A stretch of 64,000 bases of DNA from Opisthocomus hoazin. Taxonomy: Eukaryota > Chordata > Aves > Opisthocomiformes > Opisthocomidae. The stretch spans positions 9,176,001 through 9,240,000 of the forward strand of contig NC_134440.1 in the NCBI RefSeq assembly GCF_030867145.1, read 5' to 3'. The translations under genes were made by a program, and so were the position numbers. The notes under the pieces are model-generated. The model was not told the origin of the DNA, did not search any database, and saw only the letters and a list, made by a program, of their open reading frames with translations. Positions 24,401 through 36,400 of the stretch are shown in pieces. The first letter of the stretch is position 1; each line of letters starts with the position of its first letter.

Positions 24401-27400
24401 AACAACACTTTCTTGGCCTCTGTCACTGCTTTGCCATGGGATTTACCCTGGGAGCCTGGTAACACTACAGAGAAATGCACCTCTGGTATACCAGTTTTTG
24501 GTGTTTTTCCCCTCATTTTGTGCAGTTTTACTTTGTCTTTTCACTTATGTGGCCTTCAAATGTGGATTCAAAGGGGACGTGGTTTTAGGATCTATACACT
24601 CAAAATACCCGTTGGATTTTTCAGTAATGGATCACTTCATGCTGCAATGAAGGTTTTAGCCTTTGTATTGTAAAAAGAACTATTATGGCTGTGCCACCGA
24701 CTGCTGTGGTTGCACTGGTGTGAATGAGTGGAGAGGTGAAACCAGGCCGTGTTTTGTCAAGCTGCAGGAAATGTGGTTGACATCGCAGAGTTTGGTACAG
24801 CTACAAATGGTCACTTATTAGAGTTCAAAATCTCACATAAAATACTAGCTATGACTCGAAGACGATAGCTCTGCCTGAGCCATTGAGGTAGCATTTTCTG
24901 TTTGTGTTTTGGTTTCCAATTCCTGAGAAGCAAGCTGAGTAGGTTTAATATTACATACATTTTTCTGACAGCACATAGGGCATATATTGATCGTTAGTGA
25001 CTCGACAGTGAAATATGTTAAAGGAGTTTAGCCTGTGAAGGCCAGCTCTTGAGGTTTTTGTAATTAGTCATGCAGGTTGAAATGTCTGAAACATAAATAA
25101 ACTGCAGGAAGGAGTTTTGTGGATTCAGTCGCTTTTCAGGCTGGTTTCACAGAATCACAGAATGGTAGGGGTTGGAAGGGACCTCTGTGGGTCATCTAGT
25201 CCAACCCTCCTGCCGAAGCAGGGTCACCTACAGCAGGCTGCACAGGACCTTGCCCAGGCGGGTCTTGAATATCTCCAGAGAAGGAGACTCCACAGCCTCC
25301 CTGGGCAGCCTGGGCCAGGGCTCCGTCACCCTCAGAGGGAAGAAGTTCTTCCTCATGTTCAGATGGAACTTCCTCTGCTTCAGTTTGTGCCCATTGCCCC
25401 TTGTCCTGTCGCTGGGCACCACTGAAAAGAGCTTGGCTCCATCCTCCTGACACCCACCCTTCAGATATTTATAAGCATTTGTTAGGTCCCCTCTCAGCCT
25501 TCTCTTTTCCAGGCTGAACAAGCCCAGCTCCCTCAGCCTCTCCTCGTAGGAGAGATGTTCCAGTCCCCTCCTCATCCTCGTAGCCCTGCGCTGGACTCTC
25601 TCCAGTAGCTCTTCATCTTTCTTGAACTGGGGAGCCCAGAACTGGACACAGTACTCCAGATGAGGCCTCACCAGGGCAGTGTAGAGGGGAAGGAGAACCT
25701 CCCTCGACCTGCTGGCCACACTCTTCTTGATGCACCCCAGGATCCCATTGGCCTTCTTGGCAGCCAGGGCACGCTGCTGGCTCATGGTTAACCTGTCGTC
25801 CACCAGGACACCCAGGTCCCTCTCCACAGAGCTGCTCTCCAGCAGGGCCGCCCCAGCCTGTACTGGTGCATGGTGTTGTTCCTCCCCAGGTGCAGGACCC
25901 TGCATTTGCCTTTGTTGAATCTCATCAGGTTCCTCTCTGCCCAACTTTCCAGCCTGTCCAGGTCACGCTGAATGGCAGCACAGCCTGCCCGTGTGTCTAC
26001 CACACCTCCCAGTTTGGTGTCATCAGCAAACTTGCTGAGGGTACATTCTAACTCTTCATCCAGGTCATTGATGAAGAAGTCAAACAAGGCTGGGCCCAGT
26101 ACTGACCCCTGAGGGATAGCACTGGTTACCAGCCTCTAACTAGACTCTGCCACTGATGACAACCCCCTGAGCTCTGCCATTCAGCCAGTTCTCAATCCAC
26201 CTCACCGACCACTCATCCACTCCACACTTCCTGAGATTCCCTAGGAGGATATCATGGGAGACTGTGTCGTTTGACAGCCTACTGCTATTCAGAAGAAACT
26301 CAGCGGGTTGTGTGAGTTCTAGATATTCAGATTGGGGACTTATTGTCTCTGACTAATTACTGAAGGTCTGCTTTCCTCCTTACGTGCTTGGGCTTTCTCA
26401 GAACAACTTTACTGAGACCGACTTAGTTAGAAAATTGACATTGTTTCTGCATCTCCCGCTCCTTGTTTTGCCTTGTTTCTGCCTGTCTGGAGAAAACCCA
26501 AGTCTGTTCCACAATTTTTGAGAACTATATGCTGTGTCTGTTTATCTCATAGGTGAAGGAGAAGATCTCATTCTTTTACACGTATTGTACCAGAAGGTTG
26601 AAGGGTTTTTTTCCTTCCTTTATCCTGCTGTATTTTTGCCTTTAACTTGATAACAGTTCTGTCGACCCCACAGATCCATTTTACTGGAGGTCATCCTTCA
26701 GACACCTTGGTGGAACGGAAGCATGCTCGCCAAGTGAGAATATGACCATCCACCTCCGATGTTGGCTATTACAAACAACAGTGTCATTCTCATTTCAAAG
26801 CAGCACTTAATACGCTGCCATGCTCACCATGTGGGGGTGGAAAAACCCCAAGAACTACCTAACATATGCATTTCTGTTCTACAAAAATAAAACCTATTGG
26901 GGTGGTTCTTCAGTTGATAGGAAAACATGGTTTGTGTAAGTGCTTTTGTAGGAAAAACATTAAATACTAGAAAGCTCTTTATCTAGTACATAAATGTATT
27001 CAAAAAACATGACTAGGAATCAGAACTGAAAGCTGAAGCCAGACATTTGAATGGGAAATTTGGCACTGGAGTTTTTTACCAAGTGAGATAATGGATGATT
27101 GAGGGCAATAATACTTCGGTTTTAATGTCTTCAATAATTGATGCCTTTGATGAAAATGTTTCCCCAAAACAATAAGGCTCAGAAAAATATGCAGCGTTTA
27201 ATGAAGGTGGTTGGATTAGACAGTCTAGTGATCCCTGCTTGCCTTGGGCTAGAATTAGGGAAACGTTTCCAGCATTGTGGTCTTGTTGCAGACTTTAGAA
27301 AGGACATGGCGAACAAGCATTCCTGTGTGAAGAACATGCCTGACGAAGCACTGGTACGGTTGGTAGCTGTGAGTGCTTACTGTCTTGCCGTCGTTCCTGC

Positions 27401-30400
27401 CGGATGCCACGTGGTGGTTGGTCTCGCAGCCAGCCAGAGTAATAGTGAGATTCCTAGATACTGAGTCCTGGAGAACTGTCTTCCTTCAGTGGATAGCAGC
27501 TCTCATAGGTTGTGGAAGAGTGTTCTTTTTTCCACCTTGACTACTAGCTTCTTTTCCCAGTCTTGTTTGTTGTAGCTGGATGCAATCTCAAACATCTGGT
27601 TTTTTTCACTCCATTTTCTTCTGTGGTGCTTCTGTCCAATATTTTTTTTCTTGTGAGCGTTCTGCTGTTCCTGGCGTCTCTGTTGTTTTTTTTTTTTTTT
27701 TCCCCTGAGTGCTCAGTTTTCCATCACCAGACTTCATCTCCTATTTCGTCCTGTTTCTTTGCATCAGCTTCTTTGGCTCCCAGTTTGTCTTCTGCCGGGC
27801 ATCCCGTGTTTCCCCTGCACTTTGCATTGTTGTTAGATCTGCTTTTTTTATTGTTTACTTTCTTCTCTCTCGGTACTTCAGTCCCTTAAGCACTGAGTAG
27901 ACAAGTAGTTCTTTCCTGTTCGGTCCTCTTTATCTGTGGCATTTGGTACAGAAGTCTCTTGTATGTTGTGCATTACACAATCAATCCCGCTTTCGGGCAG
28001 ATCTCCAAACGGGAAGAGCACTAATACAGGATTTTGTTGACTGGTTTGGCAGTCGTGGATAGAAGAAGTTTGGTGAAATGCATGCTACTTGTTGCTGTAA
28101 TTATAGCATTAATGAATACTAAAGTGTACCAAACATGGTAAAGAAATGAACATCTGTTTTAAGCAAAGGGTTAAAAGCTTGGACCTCACACGAGTGGCGT
28201 CTCCCACAGGCAGGGTAGGCTGAGGCCAAGGGAATCGAGGGGGGTCCCTCCCTTGTTTCGACAGAGTCTGGGTTTTGGGACAGGTATAGCAATTAAGTAT
28301 TGGTTGATGACCTTTGGGAATTCATTTTTGAAATAGATTGTCTGCATTGCTCTCATTAATAAGCATTTTTAAGATTCAGCAGTATTCGATGGATAGAAGA
28401 ACTTGGAAAATAAAGGAAAAAAGCAGGCAAAATGCTGTAGAAAGGAGCTGTATTTCTTGATTAATTTTACCTTTTGTAAAACAAGTTATGCCAGTCTAGC
28501 AATGTTTTTGCTGGGTTATCTTTCTGAGTTAGACCCACAGAAGAGTGGAAAGAGGCTTTTCTGCCCTCACAAATAAATGCACAGAGTTCTTGGTATATTT
28601 TTTATAGTTTTTGTGTTTGTCAGGTAAATTTTCACTTCTTCAGCTAAACTGATCGAATAGCCAGCAGTGCCCAAGGGGACAGTCCCACCTGCTTTTGCTT
28701 GCACGCTGACCCAGGTGCTTTACTGATGCTGGAGCTGATTTGTGGAGAGTTTTGCGATACTGTCATTTTAGGTGCAAGGTAATTCTTCCTGATGGCCTTA
28801 GATTTCTTTTTTTTATGGTAGCCTTTCAAGTTCTAAAAGTTTTAAAAATTTTAATTTTCTTAAATGTCTAGTCTTGTTTGTAAGATTGGATAATTGCAAA
28901 GGTGGAACTTTTGCAAAGAAATTAGCCAAAATACAGCTCTCCCAGAACACCGTTGTTTCACAACAGTCTCACTCTGGAGGCAGACTTAAATGTTGTCCTC
29001 ATCTTTCGCCCTACAAACACATCAGAGGGTTGCTGAGTGCATAGCGTGTGTGAAGTTTCTCTTCAGATATAACTCCTGCATGAGGTGTGTCCGTTTGAAC
29101 TCTTGGGAAAGTTCACTTCTGCTTTATCGTCCTCCCCCCCTTTTTTATTTTTGGTCATTAAGGACATTGAGGTAGTTCTGAGGCCATTAAGGACAATGGA
29201 AAACATGCACTCATTCTAGAAATTCATTCTGTTCTTGAAGACTAAATGTTGATGTGCTTATTTAGAAAATAGTGTCCCACTAAGATTTGGTTGGGAACTT
29301 CAAGTAGAAAGCAGATGTGCTGTTAAATTCTGCAGAAAAGACTGGTTCCTCTGTAATAATATGCACAGAATGTTTGGCTTCAATTGTAGACCTGCAAACG
29401 TGTGAAGTTTTAGGACCTTTCTGAAGGTTTCAGTGATAATGAAATACAAGTATAATGAAGCATCAGTTACACCCCTTTCTTAAAGGTCACATGTGAGTGT
29501 GTACAGCAAAACTCCCTTTGCATTGGTGTATTACTCTGGGGGAGGAAAAGCCTTTGCCTGCGAAACTTATGTGTGTTCAGAAAGTAAACCACTGCAGCAG
29601 GGGGCCTTTTCCTCCTGATGTACCTGAGTACAATACAAGTACTGGTCTGAAATAGAGACATCTGGAGGGAAAAGACAAATAGCTTTCAGACATCGGTTGT
29701 ATTGTTGTTCTTAAAAACTCCTCCTTCCTTTTGAAGATCAAGTCCTTATAATTGTGTTACCAGGATCCAGTGGAAACAATTTGTGTAACTGAGATTTAAC
29801 TGTGTTAGGGATTCATTGTTGGTAAAAGCATCTAGAACATAACATGTTTATATTAGTCAATAATGAATGTGGTTGGAAAAACCCCAATGATTTCTCTTTT
29901 TACAGAAAAACCTGCCATTGCTCCACCTGTCTTTGTATTTCAGAAGGATAAAGCACAGAAGGTAAGGAGATGTTGATATGTTTGTTTGGTTTGTTCTGTA
30001 GCCCTGACTCATGCCATGGTGAGCAGCCGTTTGTCTGTATCATTTTGAAGTCGAAGGTGGGTAACAGAACATTAACATTATTAATGGGCATTGGGTGAAA
30101 AGGTACTGGAGGGCTAAAAGTGGGAAGCTGTGTGATGGTGGCATGAAATGGGTAGCTCTTCAGACAGAAGATGGACCAAATCTGGCAGAAAGTGTTCAAC
30201 ACTGTGCCTTGAAAGCGACAGATGCCGAAGAAGTGCGGACAGTTGAAGTTGCATGAGAAAACTGTAAAGCTTCTGTTTCTGGTAATAGATTTAAGACAAA
30301 GCAAAGAAAACGGTGGTCTAGATTATTGCTTTCCACCTCAGTATGTTTAAATACGTCATATCTTTGGTTAGTAAGCTGTGAAGTGTCTGATTACCTTGGA

Positions 30401-33400
30401 AAATGGTAATCCTGTGCCCTCCCCCATCCCTTCCGTGCGTTCCTGGCCCCTGCCCTTGGGTCTGCAGTAGCAGTTACGCAGTGTGGAGGTACATTGGAGC
30501 TGTGCTGTAATCTGTGGGTGAGCTTGCGTTGGACCAGGAGGTTGGTACAGCTGTGGCCACAGAAGGAGTATAGCTCAGGAGAGAAATGAGAGCTGAAGGA
30601 ATGAGCAGGACTCTAGCTTTAGAAGAAATTGCTGTTAAATTGAAATAGATGTAATGGAAAGCTGTGGCCATGAGGACGCAGTGCAGTGTAGTTGGTGTTT
30701 CTTTTCACTTTGAAAGTGGCACACAAAATGTTACGGATGAGTGCTAGGTGTAGTTTTCCTTACTTTTTCTTTTCCAAACAGTAAGCCTTCCAGTTTTTTA
30801 TATTGTAAAAATATTTTCAGTGAAAGAAATTGATTAGAATCTCAATATGTTGTGGTATTTAATTCTGCCTGGTTAATAGTAAAAGCTGTTAACATTCGGG
30901 AAAAAAAAAAAATCAAGATTACCCTTGTTTCAGCTGAAGCTGGTGGGAAAGAAGAAAAGTGTGCTCATGTACACATGATTTGCTTTTTGTTGAATCACTG
31001 GATTGTTACATTATCTGTGCAATCAGAAAATCTCCTCAACTGTTTGAATAGAAATACTGAACCATTTTGCAGTTGGTAGCTTTTCTTTGGTTTGGAACGA
31101 GTACCAGATTGGAGCTTTCTCACGGGTTTAGTAGTTGTATTCCTCAGCAGGAGCTTGAAATCTTTTGTCAGCTTGGAAAAGGTTTAAATCTGTTCTTGTA
31201 ATATTAGCTAATCAAATTAAATATGTCTTAGGGTAAACACTTCCGAGATGTTCGTTCCAGTTACCTTTTTTTTACAGTGACCATTTACACGTACTTCGGA
31301 ACGAGGGGGAGTGCTAGTGTTTGCGCTGTTGGTTTGGATCGTGTTGTTTCCTTCTAGGAAACAGCTCCCCATCACCCACTGTTGCTTCGACTGTTCCTGA
31401 AGTCCCTTCTGCGTTGCACCATGGTGGGTTTTCTCTGCAGGTGTCCTTTAACCTGACACTGCTTCCACGGTTAGTCTGGAAGCAGTGATCACGGGAAGTG
31501 TGCGACCCTGGCAGAGCGATGTGGTCCTGTGTCCTTTCTTTGCTGGCCTGGTCCTTCAGTGCTGAGCTGGCAAGTCCTGTGCTCCGAAGTTTCTTCGCTG
31601 TGTCCCGTCTGCGTGGAGTGTGTACCTCCAGTGGCCTGTACACAGTGCATGCCTTCAGTGTGAGCCTGTGCAAGCTCCTCTGTTGGGCTGTGGGACAGAT
31701 CTGTTGCACTCTGGTATGTCTCAAGAAAATGTTTGTAAAAAAAATCCTAACTAGAGGCTTAATGTCTTTTTGGGCTGGCAGAGAGGATCCAGGGTTCTAG
31801 GGAGAGGAGTCTGTGATTTAGTCCTCTCAGCTGCCTCTGAGGATGCTGAGGACTGGTGATGCCGAGTAGGTAGCTGTGTGTGGGACAGCCTCTGCCAGGG
31901 CACAGCCTTGGTGGGATGGAGGGACCGTGTGTGATGGGGCCTGTGCGTGAGCCAAGCAGCTGGAAGGCACAGGGGTTAGAAATGAGTTGGGAATTGATCT
32001 GAATACAAAGTGGTGTTGGTGCTTGAGAGGCGGCCAGCTGCGGTCAGTATGGGCATAGAATAGGTCTGGCTTGGCTGGGGAACAGGACTTGTTCGTTGAA
32101 GCAGATCATGAAGAGTCTGCCAATGGCATCTGTCACTTGGTTGCTGATTTCCAAAGTGTAATACATCTAGTAACAAATGTAAGTGTAATGTTCAACTGTG
32201 TAATGTGTGGAGATGAACAGTTTCCTTAAAAAGGAGGAGGGGAGTGGTTAATAATCATTTCAGTAGCTTACACTGTGTGTATCTGCGACTGGAGAAAGAG
32301 TGAGAGAAGCATCAGTGCTGTGCTTCTTGCTGTTTTATTAAATAAAGGGCTCAAGCCTGCTTGTTGCTTATGCCAGTGGCTGGTTTTTGTAGTGTTGATA
32401 CAATAGTAATAGAGTCAGAATACAGTGCTGTCAGCCAAAAGGAACAGCCACTTAATATATGCTCTATATGAGAACCTGGCATTCAGGCCAGCTGAGTGTC
32501 CCTTAAATCAACTTAGCCCAGAAAAGGTGACTCGCTGGGTTGAGACCTTCACTGTATTTTTGGGAAGACTTGACAGCGAAGTGTTACAGTTAATAGTTAA
32601 CGCCGTGACTGTTTCCATTCAAGGCGCCTGGGTAAGTGCGTTGCCTGCCACAAAAGGTTATCCTTACTGAAGTTAACAAGGAAAATGTATTAACAGCGGA
32701 GTTCTGCCTAGAGCAACGGTTTGAAGAAAATGCAAAAGTAATTTGAAATAGCTGACAAACAGCACACTTCTAAAATATGTAATTCATGTATGTGAAGTAC
32801 AATTTTAATTTAACAGAATGTCTGTCTCCTGACTTTCTTCTGGAGCTGTAAGCAAAGTGTTCATGGAGGCTCTTCTGCTCCGACACAGCAATCTGACAGT
32901 AGGCTGAGAGTGAGGAGAAGGCTTTGTGTTGTGTGTTCAATTAACTGTCCATGATGATTGTGTAGATGTTTGCCTAGTGCTCTTCTACATCAAACAGGAC
33001 ATCCTGAGCAGAATTATTTTGTTGCAGTGTATACAGGCCCTGTCAGTATTAGGGCCAGGCTGATACTGCTCGGTGATCTTAACTGACTTTGCTGGAGCTA
33101 GCATTGTCTACTATTGAGTTAAAGAACGTTATTTTTCCAGAAATCTCTACTGAAGTTTGTGCTAGTAAGGTGTCAGACATCTGTTTCTCCATTAGAAGAT
33201 GGAAAATATTCAGCATGTTTCAGGACAAAATGCATACTGGTCTGCAAACTAATTAACTGGTCGTTCCAGCTAAGGTTATGTACAGTTTAGTAAAACATCA
33301 GAACCTGCAGTTTGCCATGTTTGTTTAGAAGGGACAAAAGGTGCTTGGTGTTCAGAATGATACTTCTTAATTTTGCTTTCAGTGAGGAACTTCTGGTTGT

Positions 33401-36400
33401 TGTCTTTTGCAGTTAAAAAGACAGGATTAGTCTATCTGTTCTGATTTTCATTACAGATATCAATTAATGGTGGATATCAAGTTGGCTGTTTCCACACTTG
33501 TTGAGTGAGTCTCCATTTTCATTATTTTCGTATCTCCTTACCTCTGAGAACTATTTTTACAGTGTGTGAAACAGAGATAGTTCTTGCAAGTATCTGAATG
33601 ATACCATCCAAATATTTTCGTTGTTTGTATGCTGCTATTCATTTTCTGACAAGTAGAGCTGCTAGTGCTGACACTTGTTAGAAAATTGCATCAGCTTAGG
33701 AAGACTCATAGCTGTTAAGATATGAAAGCAACATGAGGTCCTGACCTCACTATGGTAAGCATAGAATATTACTGCTACTAAGTTATCTATGCTGAGAAGT
33801 TGTACATTAACTATACCGTGCTTTTCATAGCACTTTTTGAATTAAAGATTTCAATGGATACATACAGCTTTTTCTATGATTAATTTTTGTCACTTGTTAG
33901 GCTTGTGTTTCTGCTCTGAAACGAATTTTAACTTCTGCCATAAAACCATTTCATGTAACCTGTGGCCAGAAACTGTCATGAAGTCAGGTTATGAAGTTAA
34001 AAGTTAACATGCATTTCTGGGGTCAAAGTATTCTGAAGTCTTTCTTGCGTTTACGTATTTTTAAGTGGATATAATAGCTCAAAGAAATTTAAGCAATTTA
34101 TCCAGAAACGCTTTTAAAGTGGTGTCCTTTGTTCTGCACACGTGAGCTGTGATCTTCCGGTTGTTATTGATTCTCGCAATACGAGCATCATCGTGAGTCC
34201 CTAGTCATAAGTACTACAAAATGTAGATGCTCAACTCAGATTTTAAAAATATTTTTGCACTTTAAAATGAGCCATTGTCTAATATGTTGCTTGCACCTTG
34301 TCCTCTTCCCTCCACCAGCCTGGCTTGGGGGCAGTGGTAGAATATAGGAAAGAACACTTTATTTCTAGCTTGCTGTATGACGAGTTTCGGTCGGTGTGCT
34401 GCTTTCTGTAGGTGAATTGATAGTGGCGAGCTTTTAAGGATGGCTCTGAAGGAAGAGAAGTTACATATGTGGGTCACATCCCATACCAAAGTGGTGCTAC
34501 AAGATGATGCAAAGAGTTTAAGGGGTAACTGGCACCTGGGTCGTGAAGTTAAAGGGGTAGTTCTGGGATGAATGAGGATTTGTGTCCTTGAGTTGTTACA
34601 TCTGTCATCGTGGTCTTAACTGTGGAGCTTTAAAAATAGATGTGGAGTTGTAAAAGTGATTTAAGTGATTAGAAAGATGGCATTCCCATGTCGTCTGGAG
34701 AGCAAGATCAGGAATTTAGCAAAGAGAAAATTGTATTGGACAATGCATAAATTAGGGGTTGGTTGGAGTCCTGGTTTGATGTAGTGTGGTTTGGAACTGC
34801 CTGGGTTTTGGTGATTTGAGGAGGTCCATGGTTAGAAAGTGTTGTCTGTGCTGTGGGCATGACTTGTAGGTCTGGTATGGTGGCAGAGAGAACTGTGGAG
34901 GAAGTAACCTGTGTAGGGAGAGGCGACTGTCTCCTTTCCCAAGCTCTCTTCACATCCTTAGCACAGCTGCCGAGAGATTTTGGTAGGGAGACCTAGTTGA
35001 ACTGTGGTGTAAGTCGATAGTATACTTAAGCAGTTAAAATTAATGCTTAAGAGTTTATAACTGTGGATGTATTGCTGTACTGCTGCGCTCAGAAGAACGG
35101 TTACAAATGTATTTGGAGAGGACAGTTGTGCAAGGCAAAGCTTAGAGGAATATAGAGAGGCTGGTAATGGCAAAGGGTGCTGCAAAAACCAGCTAGAGTT
35201 GTCCTCAGCTCGAAGCAGGTAAAGACTGAAAAGATGTACTGAGTCTGCGTGGGCCACTGGGTATGGGTGCTAGTTTGGGGAGCATGGGGAAAGGAGGCAT
35301 GAACAGCACAACTTAGAACTGGGAGGAAAAACTGGTGCGAGAGCATTTGTGCTAGTCTTCATAAAAAAGGAATATGATTTCCTTGCCTGTATTTGGTGTT
35401 AGCCTGAGCTTTTATGTTTTTCTTCAGGCCTCTCCTCATTTCCTGCAACGCAGAGGAAGCCAAATCTCCCAGTAGACTTTTATGTATTTAGTCTAGGTGT
35501 GTTATTTTTGTGTTTTAATAAAAATAGATGATGTTTGATCTGGCTGAGCAAGGTGAATTTGTGTAGGTGGCTTCCTAACATTATTAATCTCTCCATTGAT
35601 CTTTGCTTTGGGATTTAAGAGATTTCTGCCAAGTTCTCCCTGGAGCTGTACTTATAAGGAGAGTTTCCCCTAGAGAAGAGGAGGCTCAAGGAGAGACACA
35701 AATCATTGCAGACATAAAACAGTACAGCAGAAAGGAAGAGAACGAGCTGTCTTCACATCTCCAGAGAACTTTGAACAAGAACTTAGATCAGAGTGTGTGA
35801 AGTTAGGAGATTAGAGAATACTTTCAATAGTAAGCATGACTGAAGACTGAAATGAATTTTAAGAACTTGCAGTTTCCCTTGGATGTGCTTTTGTAGAACA
35901 GCTGTACAAACTTGTGTCTGGAGCAGTTTTAGTTTAACAAATCCTTGAGGCCTTTGTTGGTTTTGTCTTCCATGACTTAGACCACATACTGTTCACAAAA
36001 TTCTGAAACTTGCAATAGGTTTTGATCCATTTAATATATTGATTTTTTAAAAAATATAATTTTATATATTGACCTGGCCAATAAATTCTCATCTTGGCAT
36101 CAGATTTTTGTGCATGAAGGTGATGATCGGTAATAATTGTTATTTTTGTTTCTGTTCTGAGTCTTGGAGCACATATTCCAGTTTTGCTTAGGATAGAAAT
36201 CAGATTTATGCCGGAAGATTTCCATGCTTATTTCACTTTTTAAGATACTTGCCACATGTTACAGGAGTTCCTAAAATCTGATGCATGTTTACTTAGCCGA
36301 TTTTGAAATGTTCTGAACTCTATTGATAGAATTTACTTACAAAATAATTTATTGTCATTTCCACTTTTAAGTGTATAGCACAAGTGTGCATTGAATGTTC

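Larger units (their letters stand above)
18493..29905 (+). other. RANBP3: RANBP3 intron 1 (11.4 kb)
   Basis: A phase-1 intron with GT-AG ends. The first about 0.5 kb is GC-rich island. The rest is AT-richer, with two CR1 copies (23950-24360 and 25148-26284), a T16 tract at 27686-27701, and a 15-bp direct repeat at 20544 and 20568. No additional coding exon is recognised. A donor-like GTAAGT at 21497 after a GC-richer patch is a possible but unsupported alternative exon. Confidence 0.85.

Noticed and set aside
25228..25944. 238-codon minus-strand frame as a host gene
   Set aside because: It is CR1 reverse-transcriptase tail, repeated at 1-512 and elsewhere in the window, and frameshifted.
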